The position numbers and the translations under genes were made by a program. From Bacillota bacterium (lineage in GTDB: Bacteria; Bacillota; Clostridia; Lachnospirales; Lachnospiraceae), in the NCBI GenBank assembly GCA_023410575.1, contig JAEYPP010000086.1:1-64000 (forward strand): 64,000 nt of DNA, in the 5' to 3' direction. Shown here in pieces: positions 16,954 to 25,917 of this stretch. A model generated the notes under the pieces. It was given only the letters and a program-made list of their open reading frames with translations, ran no database searches and was not told the origin of the DNA. Position 1 is the stretch's first letter. Every line of letters starts with the position of its first letter.

Positions 16954-17990
16954 TTTTTTGTAGAACCAGTTTTTCGTATTGACTTTTTCTTGCCTCGAAC
17001 TCCTGGCTTTTCATCCTCCTTATGTTCTTTAAGTGATCGTTTTTCGTAATCTTCATATGCTTTGACAATCTTTTGAACTAATGGATGACGTACCACGTCT
17101 TGACTAGTTAAGTAAGAAAATCCGATGTCATCCATCTTTTCTAGTACGTGAACTGCAATATCCAAACCAGAAACCTGCCCAGCTGGTAAATCTTTTTGTG
17201 TCAAGTCACCAGTTATAATAACTTTCGAACCAAACCCAATACGTGTTAAAAACATCTTCATCTGTGCTGGAGTTGTGTTCTGTGCCTCATCTAAGATAAT
17301 AAAAGCATTATCTAACGTACGTCCTCTCATATAAGCAAGAGGCGCAACTTCGATTAATCCTTTTTCCGAATTACGCTGATATGATTCTGGACCCATAATC
17401 TGATATAAAGCATCATAGAGAGGGCGTAGGTATGGATCAACCTTACTTTGTAGATCACCTGGTAAGAAACCTAGCTTTTCTCCTGCTTCAATTGCTGGTC
17501 GGGTTAATATAATTCTGGAAACCTCATCATTTTTGAAGGCCGTAATTCCCATCGCCATCGCCAAATATGTTTTTCCAGTTCCCGCAGGTCCAATACCAAA
17601 TACAATCATCTTCTTGCGGATTTGATCTACATACTTCTTCTGTCCAAGAGTTTTAGGCTTAATTGCTTTTCCATTAATCGTATGACAAATTAAATCCTTA
17701 TCAATCTCAACTAACACATTTTCTTTATCCTCAAAACTAAGAGATAATGCATAATTTACATTCTGTTCTGTAATCGTACTACCTCTTTTGCTTAATTCTA
17801 GTAATTTCAAAAAGACGGTTTTCGCCTTTTCAACTGCAACATTTTCACCTATTACTTTTAATTCATTTTCACGTAGTATAATTGTTACATTTAATGTTTT
17901 CTCAATAATTTTTGCAAATGCATCACATTGACCAAAAATATTCTGAGTATGTTCCATTGGAATATTAATTATAGTCTCCATTATGCTCAT
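16950..17990 (-). CDS. phoH: PhoH-family ATPase
   Basis: The 346-residue protein has an N-terminal KH-like region (about 20-70), Walker A GPAGTGKTYLA (about residue 136), Walker B FIILDEAQNTTP and the sensor ITGDLTQKDLP. It is a cytoplasmic ATPase of the PhoH/YbeZ type that works with YbeY in RNA metabolism. It overlaps yqfD by 26 bases and the HD gene by four, so the cluster is one operon. The Lys/Arg-rich tail (last 25 residues) may contact RNA. Confidence 0.95.
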   Translation of the reverse strand: MSIMETIINIPMEHTQNIFGQCDAFAKIIEKTLNVTIILRENELKVIGENVAVEKAKTVFLKLLELSKRGSTITEQNVNYALSLSFEDKENVLVEIDKDLICHTINGKAIKPKTLGQKKYVDQIRKKMIVFGIGPAGTGKTYLAMAMGITAFKNDEVSRIILTRPAIEAGEKLGFLPGDLQSKVDPYLRPLYDALYQIMGPESYQRNSEKGLIEVAPLAYMRGRTLDNAFIILDEAQNTTPAQMKMFLTRIGFGSKVIITGDLTQKDLPAGQVSGLDIAVHVLEKMDDIGFSYLTSQDVVRHPLVQKIVKAYEDYEKRSLKEHKEDEKPGVRGKKKSIRKTGSTKK

Positions 17991-19218
17991 CCGTCTCTAA
18001 TATCCTCCACTCGTCATCTTTAATTTCTTTGTATCCCCAAGTATCTGAAATGATAACAATTTTACCCAAGGACTTACAAACACCGTTCATAATCTTAGAT
18101 TCCACTTGATTTTCTATGATTGTAGTTCCATTCTTCTTTAGTATTTCTAAATATCGAAGAAGGATACTATTCGCTTTCATAAATGCTTCAGATTCTGTGT
18201 ATGTAGCATTAATTGGTGTGTATTCATATAAATCTATCTTGGTAATTTTAATTGGGAGATAGAAATTAGGTCCCAATTTTAAAGTTTTTATATCTTTTAT
18301 TATATCATAGTGCTCATAAGAATTACTAGAACCTACATAAAAAATTTTCTTATTCCTAAAGTCGAGTTGATAACCTGTCTTTTGATTTTGTGTATATTGC
18401 TTTGTTTGATAATTCATTGAAAAACTATAATCATAATCAATGTAACTCTTTAAGCTGATATCCGCATCTGCTACAACCATCTTATTCATAATCGTATTAC
18501 CATCATCACCAATGACTGGAATGACACCAGAGACAAGGATTTCTCCCTTTCTAACGACAGATCCAATTCCAACCTTTGGAACACCACTTCTTACTATCAT
18601 ACTTGTGATAATCCCATCGCTAGTAGCAATAATATTAGCACTAGACAATTGCGTTTTTCTTTTCGATGTAATCAAAATTGGCACTTCAGTCTCAACAATA
18701 TTTATAATTAGTCTTGTTCCTTTAATCTGTGCTGACACCCACCCAATATCGTTAAAATCTCTCCTTATGTCTTCTTCAATTTTTGGGCAATCAATATCTT
18801 TGATTTTACATCCACTATAAACTCCATTGGAATTTAAATATGCAAGTAATTGCTCAGGTGTATGTTTGTAACCACCTTCAATACTAATATCCCATATATA
18901 TCTTGACATCGTAAATACAAGTATGCCAAAGAGAAGTATGCCAATAAAGTATACTTTTCTTTTACTTACATTCTTAATAAAAAATGGGAATCCATACCGC
19001 CTTTTTATGTATGGTACAGTTTTTGTTTTTCGAGCAATATCTTTTAAGGTGCGATATTCCTTAAGTTTAATAAAGCAAGAACATTGATTATTCTTACATG
19101 CTATGCCCCATAATAAGATATTTCGATTTTCACACAAGTTCATAAAATGCTCAGGATAATCACCTTTTAAAGTTATATATAGATAGCCAAACAGCCAGCG
19201 AATCAATCGTTTTAACAT
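17965..19218 (-). CDS. yqfD: sporulation protein YqfD
   Basis: This 417-residue protein has a central membrane segment (about residues 96-115: VYFIGILLFGILVFTM) and the family hallmark sequence around YIWDISIEGG. The remainder is an external domain with beta-rich repeats (IIATSDGIITSMIVRSG). YqfD is a sigma-E-controlled membrane protein needed for normal sporulation in several clostridia and bacilli. It lies directly downstream of yqfC and overlaps phoH. Confidence 0.9.
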   Translation of the reverse strand: MLKRLIRWLFGYLYITLKGDYPEHFMNLCENRNILLWGIACKNNQCSCFIKLKEYRTLKDIARKTKTVPYIKRRYGFPFFIKNVSKRKVYFIGILLFGILVFTMSRYIWDISIEGGYKHTPEQLLAYLNSNGVYSGCKIKDIDCPKIEEDIRRDFNDIGWVSAQIKGTRLIINIVETEVPILITSKRKTQLSSANIIATSDGIITSMIVRSGVPKVGIGSVVRKGEILVSGVIPVIGDDGNTIMNKMVVADADISLKSYIDYDYSFSMNYQTKQYTQNQKTGYQLDFRNKKIFYVGSSNSYEHYDIIKDIKTLKLGPNFYLPIKITKIDLYEYTPINATYTESEAFMKANSILLRYLEILKKNGTTIIENQVESKIMNGVCKSLGKIVIISDTWGYKEIKDDEWRILETDEHNGDYN

Positions 19219-19277
19219 CTCTAACCTTCTAGCTTTTATTATCTTTATATTTTATGCATTATGAAAAATATTAGAAT

Positions 19278-19655
19278 TTATTCATAATACACCTTATGAA
19301 TAACACCCATGATCTTTAATTCTTCCTTTGTATAAAATGAAATTTTTAGACTTTTACCTTCAATACATAAACAACCTATCTTTGTTGAAATACGAACCTT
19401 TTCATTTGTATATTCCAAAATACGTTTATGATTCTCAATACATATTGTATTGCGACCATGGACTGTTATAATCGGTGCTCCAGCAATAATATCAGGGGGT
19501 AACGAAAGATTTTGAGATATGATTTCAAGATAAGTTAATCGTTCTGCCTTACGTTCCTTTTCCTTAAGCTTGTTCCTTTCATAAAGCTCTTTATTGGTCT
19601 TTTCTTTATATTTATCATGTTCTGATTTAGGACAATTTTGTTTACCAAAAAACAT
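19278..19655 (-). CDS. yqfC: sporulation protein YqfC
   Basis: The ATG at 19653-19655 follows GGAGGGATCTC and gives 125 residues; the frame extends six codons further without a ribosome site. The C-terminal 85 residues match YqfC (DIIAGAPIITVHGRNTICIENHKRILEYTNEKVRI), and the first 40 are a charged extension (Lys/Glu-rich) compared with the usual length of about 95. YqfC pairs with YqfD in sporulation; both genes are adjacent here. Confidence 0.85.
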   Translation of the reverse strand: MFFGKQNCPKSEHDKYKEKTNKELYERNKLKEKERKAERLTYLEIISQNLSLPPDIIAGAPIITVHGRNTICIENHKRILEYTNEKVRISTKIGCLCIEGKSLKISFYTKEELKIMGVIHKVYYE

Positions 19656-19752
19656 GAGATCCCTCCAACGCAAAACCTCGGTGTTTCCACATTATATGAT
19701 ATTTATATGCGAAATAGATATATTCGTTACACTACAAAAATTTATGACGGTA

Positions 19753-19781
19753 TAGACTTTTTAACTTTAATGTAGTAAAAT
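19753..19781 (+). promoter_or_regulatory. possible promoter of the agr-like locus
   Basis: TAGACT (19753-19758) and TAAAAT (19776-19781) are separated by 17 bases and lie about 47 bases before the response-regulator start. The -35 box is weak, which would suit an activated promoter. Confidence 0.4.
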
Positions 19782-19827
19782 ATCTAGAAATCAGTAAAAA
19801 AATGACAAAAAAAGGGGAGGGATTTTT

Positions 19828-20538
19828 ATACATACTATTGCTATCTGTGATGACAATTCGATTATATTGTCAGTATTAGCGAATAAAACAAAGTCCTTTT
19901 TTGATGAGCTTATGGAACCTGTAGATATTTATACATTTCCTAATGGGGAAGCTTTCTTTGCAACCATAGGAACACGAAATTATCAGCTTGTCATATTAGA
20001 TATTGATATGCCTGGTAAAAGTGGAATAGAGATTTCAGAGTTGTTACGTAACCAAGAAATAAATACAACGATTATTTTCATCTCTAGTCATGATTCCTAT
20101 GTGTTTCAATCATTACATTATCAGCCTTTACGATTTATTCGTAAAAATCGCTTAGAGGATGAGCTGATAGAATCATTACATGCATATTATAAGCTTGTTA
20201 ATAAGTCAGAACCTTTATATACCTTTAAAACACCGAATCAAGATATAATTTTACCTATTAAAGAAGTCTTATATTTTGAGGTTTATACACATAATACGAC
20301 TGTTCATTGTATCCATGATTCTTTTATCATGAGAAGAACATTGAATTTTATTGAATCTGAAATGAAACCATACGGATTTATACGAATTCACAAAAGTTAT
20401 TTAGTTTCTTTTCGCTATATTTACTCGATTAATCCTAATTCAATCATACTAACCAATCAGACCGAGCTTCCTATCAGTCGAGGAAAGAATAAATATATTA
20501 AAGAACAATATATGCATTACTATCGTGAACTAATTTAA
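19828..20538 (+). CDS. agrA: AgrA-like LytTR response regulator with AUA start
   Basis: From codon 19828 the frame gives 236 residues starting (M)HTIAICDDN, with the acidic pair at residues 8-9, phospho-acceptor Asp in VILDIDMPG (about residue 58), then a LytTR DNA-binding domain (KEVLYFEVYTHNTTVH, then GFIRIHKSYLVS, then LPISRGK). The initiation codon is ATA: GGGGAGGG lies six bases upstream and no ATG, GTG or TTG occurs in frame before TTG at 19867. Starting there would remove the acidic pair needed for phosphorylation. It should be phosphorylated by the kinase encoded next and activate the agrBD promoter. Family assignment is firm; the start codon is inferred. Confidence 0.85.
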   Translation: MHTIAICDDNSIILSVLANKTKSFFDELMEPVDIYTFPNGEAFFATIGTRNYQLVILDIDMPGKSGIEISELLRNQEINTTIIFISSHDSYVFQSLHYQPLRFIRKNRLEDELIESLHAYYKLVNKSEPLYTFKTPNQDIILPIKEVLYFEVYTHNTTVHCIHDSFIMRRTLNFIESEMKPYGFIRIHKSYLVSFRYIYSINPNSIILTNQTELPISRGKNKYIKEQYMHYYRELI

Positions 20539-20567
20539 TGACTTAACAATCATAAGAGGTGTCTCCC

Positions 20568-21896
20568 ATGTCACTACCAATAATAAATCAAATCGCATCT
20601 ATTTCTGAAAGTTTTATCATTGCTAATTTTATTATTGCTTCTCTAAACCCAAAATCAAAGAGGCATTCTTTGATTTACACTTTTTTCCTTGCATTATTAC
20701 TCTATATTGATCTCTATATACTAAATGGTCATATCATCTATAATGAAAGTATTATTGCAATCATACAAATTGCAATCTGTTTTATTTTCGAAGTTTTGTT
20801 TCTTTCCGGGTCATTGTACAAAAAAATTCTACTGCCACTCCTAAGCACAATTTTAACTTTATTAATCAATATGATTTTGCTTATATTCTTTAGCTACATT
20901 TATCAAATTGATATTTTATACTTTACAGAAACTGCATCCTCTCCTACTTTAATAATTTTACTTTTTTCTCGAATCCTATATTTCTTTTGCAGTTATTTTA
21001 TTATCTCAATGCAGCATAAGAATGATTTCCATTTATCCAGAAATGAATGGGCTGGTGTAGTGGTTATTTATATAAGTACATTATGTGTAGGATGCTCTAT
21101 TTTTGCAATGAATATTCAAACAAATGATTATGTCGATAGTTATATGATTGTTATTATCACTGGTCTCGTTTTAATTAACCTATTCTCTTTTTACTTTATT
21201 CGCAAAATAAGTAAAGAAAAAGTAGAGAAAATCAAATATTCGATTTTAGAGTTGCTGCATGAAAACCAAAAAAAAGATGTTATTGCACTAAACAAACAAT
21301 ATAACGAGATTATGAAACTACGTCATGATTTTAAAAACTATATCCTATGTAGCCAAACATTATTGAATGAGAAAAAGTATGAGGAAGCAGTAAATTACCT
21401 TAATACGTTATCTCAAGATAAATTGAATATAATGAACTTTACATATTACACAGATAATAGTGTTTTAAATGCCATCATAAATGCTAAGCTTAATATTTGC
21501 GAACAAAATAATTTTCACTATTCATGTATCGTATCAGATTCTTGTACTGATATTGACGAGATTGATTTAAGTATCTTACTTGCAAACTTATTAGATAATG
21601 CGATTGAAGCTAGTCTAAAAAACAAACAGGAATCTTTTATTACTACTACGATTGCGAAAGAAAAATCATATATTCATATACAGGTAAAGAACTCCATTGA
21701 AAAATCAATTTTAAAAAAGAACCCAAATTTAAAAACAAGTAAACATGATAAAGCAAGTCACGGTTATGGGATACAAACAATAACAGATATTACAAAGAAA
21801 TACGATGGTATGCAAGAGTTTTATGAGAGAGATAATACTTTTATCGCTGATATATGGCTCAATACATCAATCACATCACAAAAAAATGCGAAATAG
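20568..21896 (+). CDS. agrC: AgrC-like peptide-sensing histidine kinase
   Basis: The ATG at 20568 has AGAGG eight bases upstream; a GTG at 20559 is the longer alternative. The product (442 residues) has an N-terminal sensor of about six to seven membrane segments (residues 10-215), a coiled coil, the H-box LRHDFKNYI typical of the AgrC/GHKL group, and an ATPase domain with DNAIEAS (N-box) and GYGIQTI (G-box). It is the receptor for the cyclic peptide made by AgrB and AgrD downstream. Gene order A-C-B-D is inverted relative to the staphylococcal BDCA order. Confidence 0.9.
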   Translation: MSLPIINQIASISESFIIANFIIASLNPKSKRHSLIYTFFLALLLYIDLYILNGHIIYNESIIAIIQIAICFIFEVLFLSGSLYKKILLPLLSTILTLLINMILLIFFSYIYQIDILYFTETASSPTLIILLFSRILYFFCSYFIISMQHKNDFHLSRNEWAGVVVIYISTLCVGCSIFAMNIQTNDYVDSYMIVIITGLVLINLFSFYFIRKISKEKVEKIKYSILELLHENQKKDVIALNKQYNEIMKLRHDFKNYILCSQTLLNEKKYEEAVNYLNTLSQDKLNIMNFTYYTDNSVLNAIINAKLNICEQNNFHYSCIVSDSCTDIDEIDLSILLANLLDNAIEASLKNKQESFITTTIAKEKSYIHIQVKNSIEKSILKKNPNLKTSKHDKASHGYGIQTITDITKKYDGMQEFYERDNTFIADIWLNTSITSQKNAK

Positions 21897-21897
21897 A

Positions 21898-21967
21898 CTG
21901 CATTTTGTGCCACATTTCTGCATTTTATGACACCCCTATTGAAATTATTTGAAAAATCAGCTATTTT
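21898..21967 (+). promoter_or_regulatory. agrBD promoter with paired direct repeats
   Basis: Two copies of CTGCATTTTRTGMCAC start exactly 20 bases apart (21898-21913 and 21918-21933). Six bases after them come TTGAAA (21939-21944), a 17-base spacer and TATTTT (21962-21967), a good sigma-A-type promoter. The agrB start is 20 bases further on. Direct repeats spaced by about two helical turns just upstream of -35 are the usual binding pattern of LytTR regulators, so the upstream AgrA-like protein probably binds here and closes an autoinduction loop. Confidence 0.65.
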
Positions 21968-21987
21968 CTACTTAAGGAGTGAATCGC

Positions 21988-22575
21988 ATGATCGACTTTT
22001 TAAGTATACGAATAGCTGATTTTTTATGTAGAAAGGGAATTATTAAGGAGGAAGATAAAGAACTATATATTTATGGTTATCAATTATTAATATCTAGCTT
22101 CATTGGAATTTTGTTAACCATAATATTAGGAATTGTTTTTGGAAAACTACTTGAAACCATCTTATACCTAGTTATCTTTATTTCTACTAGACAACGTTGT
22201 GGTGGTTATCATGCCAAACACTTTCTAACTTGCATCATCTCCTTTCTTTCTGCCTACTTAATGGTAATGTTATTAGAAAGTTACCTGTTACAGATGGACT
22301 ACGTGCTATATTGTATCTTAATGGAGTTAATATATCTCATCACAGTGATACGATTCGCACCAATGGAACATATGAATAAACCACTTTCTCAAGAAGTCAA
22401 ACTAGTAAATCGCAAAAAATCAATACAGTATAGTGTGTTTTGGATATTATTAAGTATTCCAGCGTATTTTCTTCTTGAAAAAATGGCAATAATGATTGCA
22501 TTAACTTTAGTAACAATAGCATCATTTATGTTACTAGAAATCATCCTTAAGGAGGTGAATGAAAATGAAGAATAA
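21988..22575 (+). CDS. agrB: AgrB-like pheromone-processing membrane protease
   Basis: The ATG at 21988 follows AAGGAG; it gives 195 residues with about five to six membrane segments. The catalytic motif reads RCGGYHAKHFLTC with His near residue 75 and Cys near 82, the pair that in AgrB cuts the AgrD precursor and forms the cyclic lactone or thiolactone. The next gene, overlapping the end of this one by 11 bases, encodes a matching precursor. Confidence 0.95.
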   Translation: MIDFLSIRIADFLCRKGIIKEEDKELYIYGYQLLISSFIGILLTIILGIVFGKLLETILYLVIFISTRQRCGGYHAKHFLTCIISFLSAYLMVMLLESYLLQMDYVLYCILMELIYLITVIRFAPMEHMNKPLSQEVKLVNRKKSIQYSVFWILLSIPAYFLLEKMAIMIALTLVTIASFMLLEIILKEVNENEE

Positions 22576-22687
22576 TTTACTAACAGCTTTAGCAAAAGCT
22601 AGTGAAACTACAGCAAAAAAAGGAAGTGGACTATCATCTCTATTCCTTTTATACCAACCAAAAGAGCCTAAATGCGTTAAACGTTAG
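22565..22687 (+). CDS. agrD: AgrD-like cyclic autoinducer peptide precursor
   Basis: A 40-residue frame, beginning MKNNLLTALAKASETTAKK, overlaps agrB by 11 bases and has a strong site AAGGAGGTGAATGAAA. The C-terminal YQPKEPK is the AgrD family hallmark, and the amphipathic N-terminal helix (residues 1-18) fits its leader. The expected ring cysteine is absent: the core is GLSSLFLLY, with Ser24 or Ser25 at the cyclising place, so the pheromone would be a serine lactone rather than a thiolactone. The only Cys (37) lies in the C-terminal tail that is normally removed. Confidence 0.85.
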   Translation: MKNNLLTALAKASETTAKKGSGLSSLFLLYQPKEPKCVKR

Positions 22688-22721
22688 TTATACTTTTTTT
22701 TAGAACTGAGGGGGTTTTATG

Positions 22722-22758
22722 AAAGCAGAATACAATAAGCGTATTGTATTCTGCTTTT
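22722..22758 (+). terminator. intrinsic terminator after agrD
   Basis: AAAGCAGAATACAATA pairs with TTGTATTCTGCTTT, followed by TT and AG; about 35 bases after agrD. A 27-codon frame starting inside it is rejected because it is the hairpin itself. Confidence 0.7.
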
Positions 22759-22819
22759 TAGTTAGAACGAGGGAAAATCAATGTGAATTATTTATAAAAT
22801 AATAAGGGAGTTATCGTAT

Positions 22820-24196
22820 ATGATTACATATCCAATAAAGATGGAACGTGTATTTTTTAGAAGTCCTGCTGCTCACGTTATTTTAAAAGCAACAATATTA
22901 AAGTCATTTCAAAAAAATGAATTTGAAAAAGCATTAACTGAATTATTACACGTTCATCCACGATTATCATGTACCATAAAAGAAGATAAAAATCATCAAA
23001 TTTATTATGAGACAAATGAACATATGAGTATACCTGTAAGCTACTATTCGCGCTCGAATGAGTGTTGTTGGGAGTCCGTTGTGAAAAAAGAGTTACTAAA
23101 ACCTTTTCTCATGGAAAAAGAATTATCCATTAGAGTTTGTGTTATTGTGGACACAAATGAGTTCGATTTTGTGGTAGTTACGCATCATCTACTAGGGGAT
23201 GGACTATCTTTATTGTATGCTTTTGAAGATTTTTTACAAATTTATCTTCATAAAAGTAAGTTGTCCCCAAAAAGTAGCCCACCAATGCAATGCAGTGATT
23301 TACCAAAAGATAGTAAATTGAATTTACTCACGAAATTAATGATTCGTCGTATCAATCATCTATGGAAAAAGGAGAATCCTTTATATAAAAATGCTGATTA
23401 TCCAGCTATGTTTCATCGTTATCAAGATCATAATAGTTCATCGTTTGTCTATGGAAAAATTGATAACATCACGCTACAACAGCTATACGATGAAGCTCAT
23501 GAGAACGAGATTACGATTAATTCTTTATTAGTAACAGCCATTTTAAGTGAAATAAATAATCTTAGTCTTGTGACAAAACAAGAGCAAAAAGTCATTATTG
23601 CTACAAGTCTACGTAATCAGTTATTAAGAAATCCTAAAAATGGCTATGGTAATTATTCCGGGGGTATATCACCTACTTTAACTTACCAACAGGACCTCGA
23701 TTTTTGGACAAATGCAAAATTAATACACGAACAATTAATAGAACAATTGTCTTCAAAAAAGATAGGATTTACGCTATCTCAAGTATTTGGATTGATTGAC
23801 ACCAGTATTTTTGATGGACTTTTCTTTGACTCATATTCTGATTTTCATAGTGCTACGGCAAGAAAAGTTCGTAAAATACTCAGATTAAACCAAAAAGAAG
23901 AAGGATTTGATATCTCAAATCTTGGACGCTTTTCAATCACTTCTAACTCTAAGCTTATCTTAGTTAAAGATGTTGTATATTTACCACCCGAGACCATCAA
24001 TTGCGATATTACATTTGGAGTTGTTACTGTACTAAATCAAATGTGTATTAGCTTATGTTATAACGAACATCGAATTGATTTTGATACTATTGATATACTT
24101 TTAAAACACATTATAGGATTACTCAAGAAAGTATGTAATCTAATGAGCAAAGGAGATAAAAATGAAGAAGAGTCTGAAAGTGAAAATGTTATTTAG
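22820..24196 (+). CDS. condensation-fold acyltransferase
   Basis: A 458-residue protein of the condensation/alcohol-acyltransferase superfamily. The catalytic motif HHLLGDG (residues 122-128) matches HHxxxDG, and later motifs such as NYSGGIS and FDISNLGRF fit the DFGWG-like region of the fold. Members join an acyl group to an alcohol, amine or carrier-bound substrate, as in non-ribosomal peptide condensation or PapA-type acyl transfer. No carrier-protein or adenylation gene is in the window. It lies between the agr locus and a chemoreceptor on the + strand, after a terminator, so its link to quorum sensing is by position only. The ribosome site GGGAG precedes the ATG. Confidence 0.7.
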   Translation: MITYPIKMERVFFRSPAAHVILKATILKSFQKNEFEKALTELLHVHPRLSCTIKEDKNHQIYYETNEHMSIPVSYYSRSNECCWESVVKKELLKPFLMEKELSIRVCVIVDTNEFDFVVVTHHLLGDGLSLLYAFEDFLQIYLHKSKLSPKSSPPMQCSDLPKDSKLNLLTKLMIRRINHLWKKENPLYKNADYPAMFHRYQDHNSSSFVYGKIDNITLQQLYDEAHENEITINSLLVTAILSEINNLSLVTKQEQKVIIATSLRNQLLRNPKNGYGNYSGGISPTLTYQQDLDFWTNAKLIHEQLIEQLSSKKIGFTLSQVFGLIDTSIFDGLFFDSYSDFHSATARKVRKILRLNQKEEGFDISNLGRFSITSNSKLILVKDVVYLPPETINCDITFGVVTVLNQMCISLCYNEHRIDFDTIDILLKHIIGLLKKVCNLMSKGDKNEEESESENVI

Positions 24197-25493
24197 TATA
24201 CTTATTCTTACTGTATTTAGTATGGTAGCTAATCTTACGAATTTGTCTAGCACTACTAAACTCCACAAAAGTATAAGAGAAAATGTAGACATCACTACAA
24301 TTGATGAAATGTATGAAAAAACGATTTTTAATAATTATGTTGGCATTGTAATTCAGATATTAATCACAGTACTTATCATGTTTATTATCAATAAGACCAT
24401 CATTAAACCTGCTAAGTTGGCAAAACAACATTTAGACAATTTACAGAATGATATTGCACTTCAAAGGGCAGATTTGAGTAAAAAGATCACAACAAAAAGT
24501 AAAGATGAAATTGGGCATCTCATCAATGGAATTAATCTATTCACTTCTACTCTAGAACAAATTATTAAGACAATTTTCACAGAAACAACTACATTAAATA
24601 AAAATACAGAGCAAGTTTTAGATAGTGTTATACTTGTTAATGATAGTTCCAATAATATATCTTCTATTACACAGGAGTTAGCAGCTAGCATGGAGGAGAT
24701 TTCTACTTCAATGGTTAATTTATTTAACGATAGTCAAAACATTAATAGCTCCTTAGATGATATGACTAATACTGCAGAAAATATTCTAAAATATGCAACA
24801 AACATGGCGAATCGATCTCAGACAGTAATGAAAGAATCGAAAGAAAACAAAAGTTCAATTGAAACTACAATTTCAGATACAACAGAACTCATTAAACAAG
24901 CGATTGAGGATTGTAAAAACGTAGATCAGGTCAATGAATTATCGAGTGATATTTTACATATCACTGAGCAAACTAATTTACTCGCTTTAAATGCTTCCAT
25001 TGAAGCAGCGCGTGCCGGAGAAGCTGGACAGGGTTTCTCTGTGGTTGCTGATGAGATTCGGCATTTAGCTGATGATAGTCGGCTTGCCGCAACAAAGATA
25101 CAGCAAACTAATAATACAGTTAGTACTGCTGTTAAAAATATTGTTGAATGCTCCAAAAAAATACTTGAACTTGTAAATGGAGAAATTTTATCAGATTATG
25201 ATAAGCAACTAGATAATTGTGTTCAAAATAATTCACAAGTAGAATACGTTCATACATCAATGAGTGAATATACTCAGAAAATTCAGTCAGTCAAAACAAC
25301 CTTCGAGCGTATGAACGAGGCTTTCCAAGATATCAGTAAAGCCATGGAAGAAAGCACAACAGGTGTTACATCAGTTGCTATGGATACAACAAACCTAGCA
25401 AGACAATTAAGTTATATTCAAGATAATATGGATTCCTGTAAAAAAATTGCGATTAGTTTAGAGGATGAGACAAAAACATTTATCATCAATTGA
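24162..25493 (+). CDS. methyl-accepting chemotaxis protein with minimal sensor loop
   Basis: The ATG has AGGAGATAAAA before it and overlaps the acyltransferase end by 35 bases, so the two genes are translationally coupled. The 443 residues begin with two membrane segments (about 8-27 and 58-80) joined by only about 30 external residues, then a HAMP linker (82-135) and the signalling hairpin tip TEQTNLLALNASIEAARAGEAGQGFSVVADE. Such a short loop can hardly bind a ligand alone, so it probably senses through the membrane, by a partner protein or an internal signal. It reports to CheA/CheW, which are not in the window. Confidence 0.9.
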   Translation: MKKSLKVKMLFSILILTVFSMVANLTNLSSTTKLHKSIRENVDITTIDEMYEKTIFNNYVGIVIQILITVLIMFIINKTIIKPAKLAKQHLDNLQNDIALQRADLSKKITTKSKDEIGHLINGINLFTSTLEQIIKTIFTETTTLNKNTEQVLDSVILVNDSSNNISSITQELAASMEEISTSMVNLFNDSQNINSSLDDMTNTAENILKYATNMANRSQTVMKESKENKSSIETTISDTTELIKQAIEDCKNVDQVNELSSDILHITEQTNLLALNASIEAARAGEAGQGFSVVADEIRHLADDSRLAATKIQQTNNTVSTAVKNIVECSKKILELVNGEILSDYDKQLDNCVQNNSQVEYVHTSMSEYTQKIQSVKTTFERMNEAFQDISKAMEESTTGVTSVAMDTTNLARQLSYIQDNMDSCKKIAISLEDETKTFIIN

Positions 25494-25534
25494 GTATAAT
25501 ATGAAATAGAAACGGCTATTGGATGAACATGAAT

Positions 25535-25568
25535 AAAACCTCGATATCATATGATATCGAGGTTTTTT
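25535..25568. terminator. bidirectional terminator between the chemoreceptor and rpsU
   Basis: A perfect 16-bp palindrome (AAAACCTCGATATCAT and its complement) is followed by T tracts on both strands. It lies between convergent genes and serves both. Confidence 0.85.
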
Positions 25569-25575
25569 GCACTTA

Positions 25576-25752
25576 TTATTTAAACTTGCGTTTACGAGCA
25601 GCTTCAGACTTTTTCTTACGCTTTACGCTTGGTTTCTCGTAATGTTCTCTTTTACGAATCTCCTGCTGGATTCCGGCCTTCGCGCAATTTCTTTTGAATC
25701 TGCGGAGAGCGCTGTCTAAGGATTCGTTCTCTTTTACGATTACATTTGACAT
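25576..25752 (-). CDS. rpsU: 30S ribosomal protein S21
   Basis: The 58-residue product (MSNVIVKENESLDSALRRF, then RKREHYEKPS and a basic tail RKKKSEAARKRKFK) is S21 of the small ribosomal subunit, of normal length. The ATG at 25750-25752 is preceded by GGAGG and AGGTG. A longer in-frame extension to 25860 is not part of the family. Confidence 0.95.
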   Translation of the reverse strand: MSNVIVKENESLDSALRRFKRNCAKAGIQQEIRKREHYEKPSVKRKKKSEAARKRKFK

Positions 25753-25917
25753 AGACTCACACCTAACCTCCCTCCAGTTGTGAATTGTGCTCTTACAACT
25801 GTTTGGGTATTTTTTGAATAGCACTAAAAAGATTATACAGATTGACGGAACAATTGTCAATACTTTTTTATTACTTCTTCAAAAAAATCCAAAACTTTTA
25901 CATGATTTTAAAAAATA

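Noticed and set aside
22720..22803. A 27-codon frame starting ATGAAAGCAG after GGGGG, downstream of agrD
   Set aside because: Most of it is the agr terminator hairpin; a coding role is unlikely.
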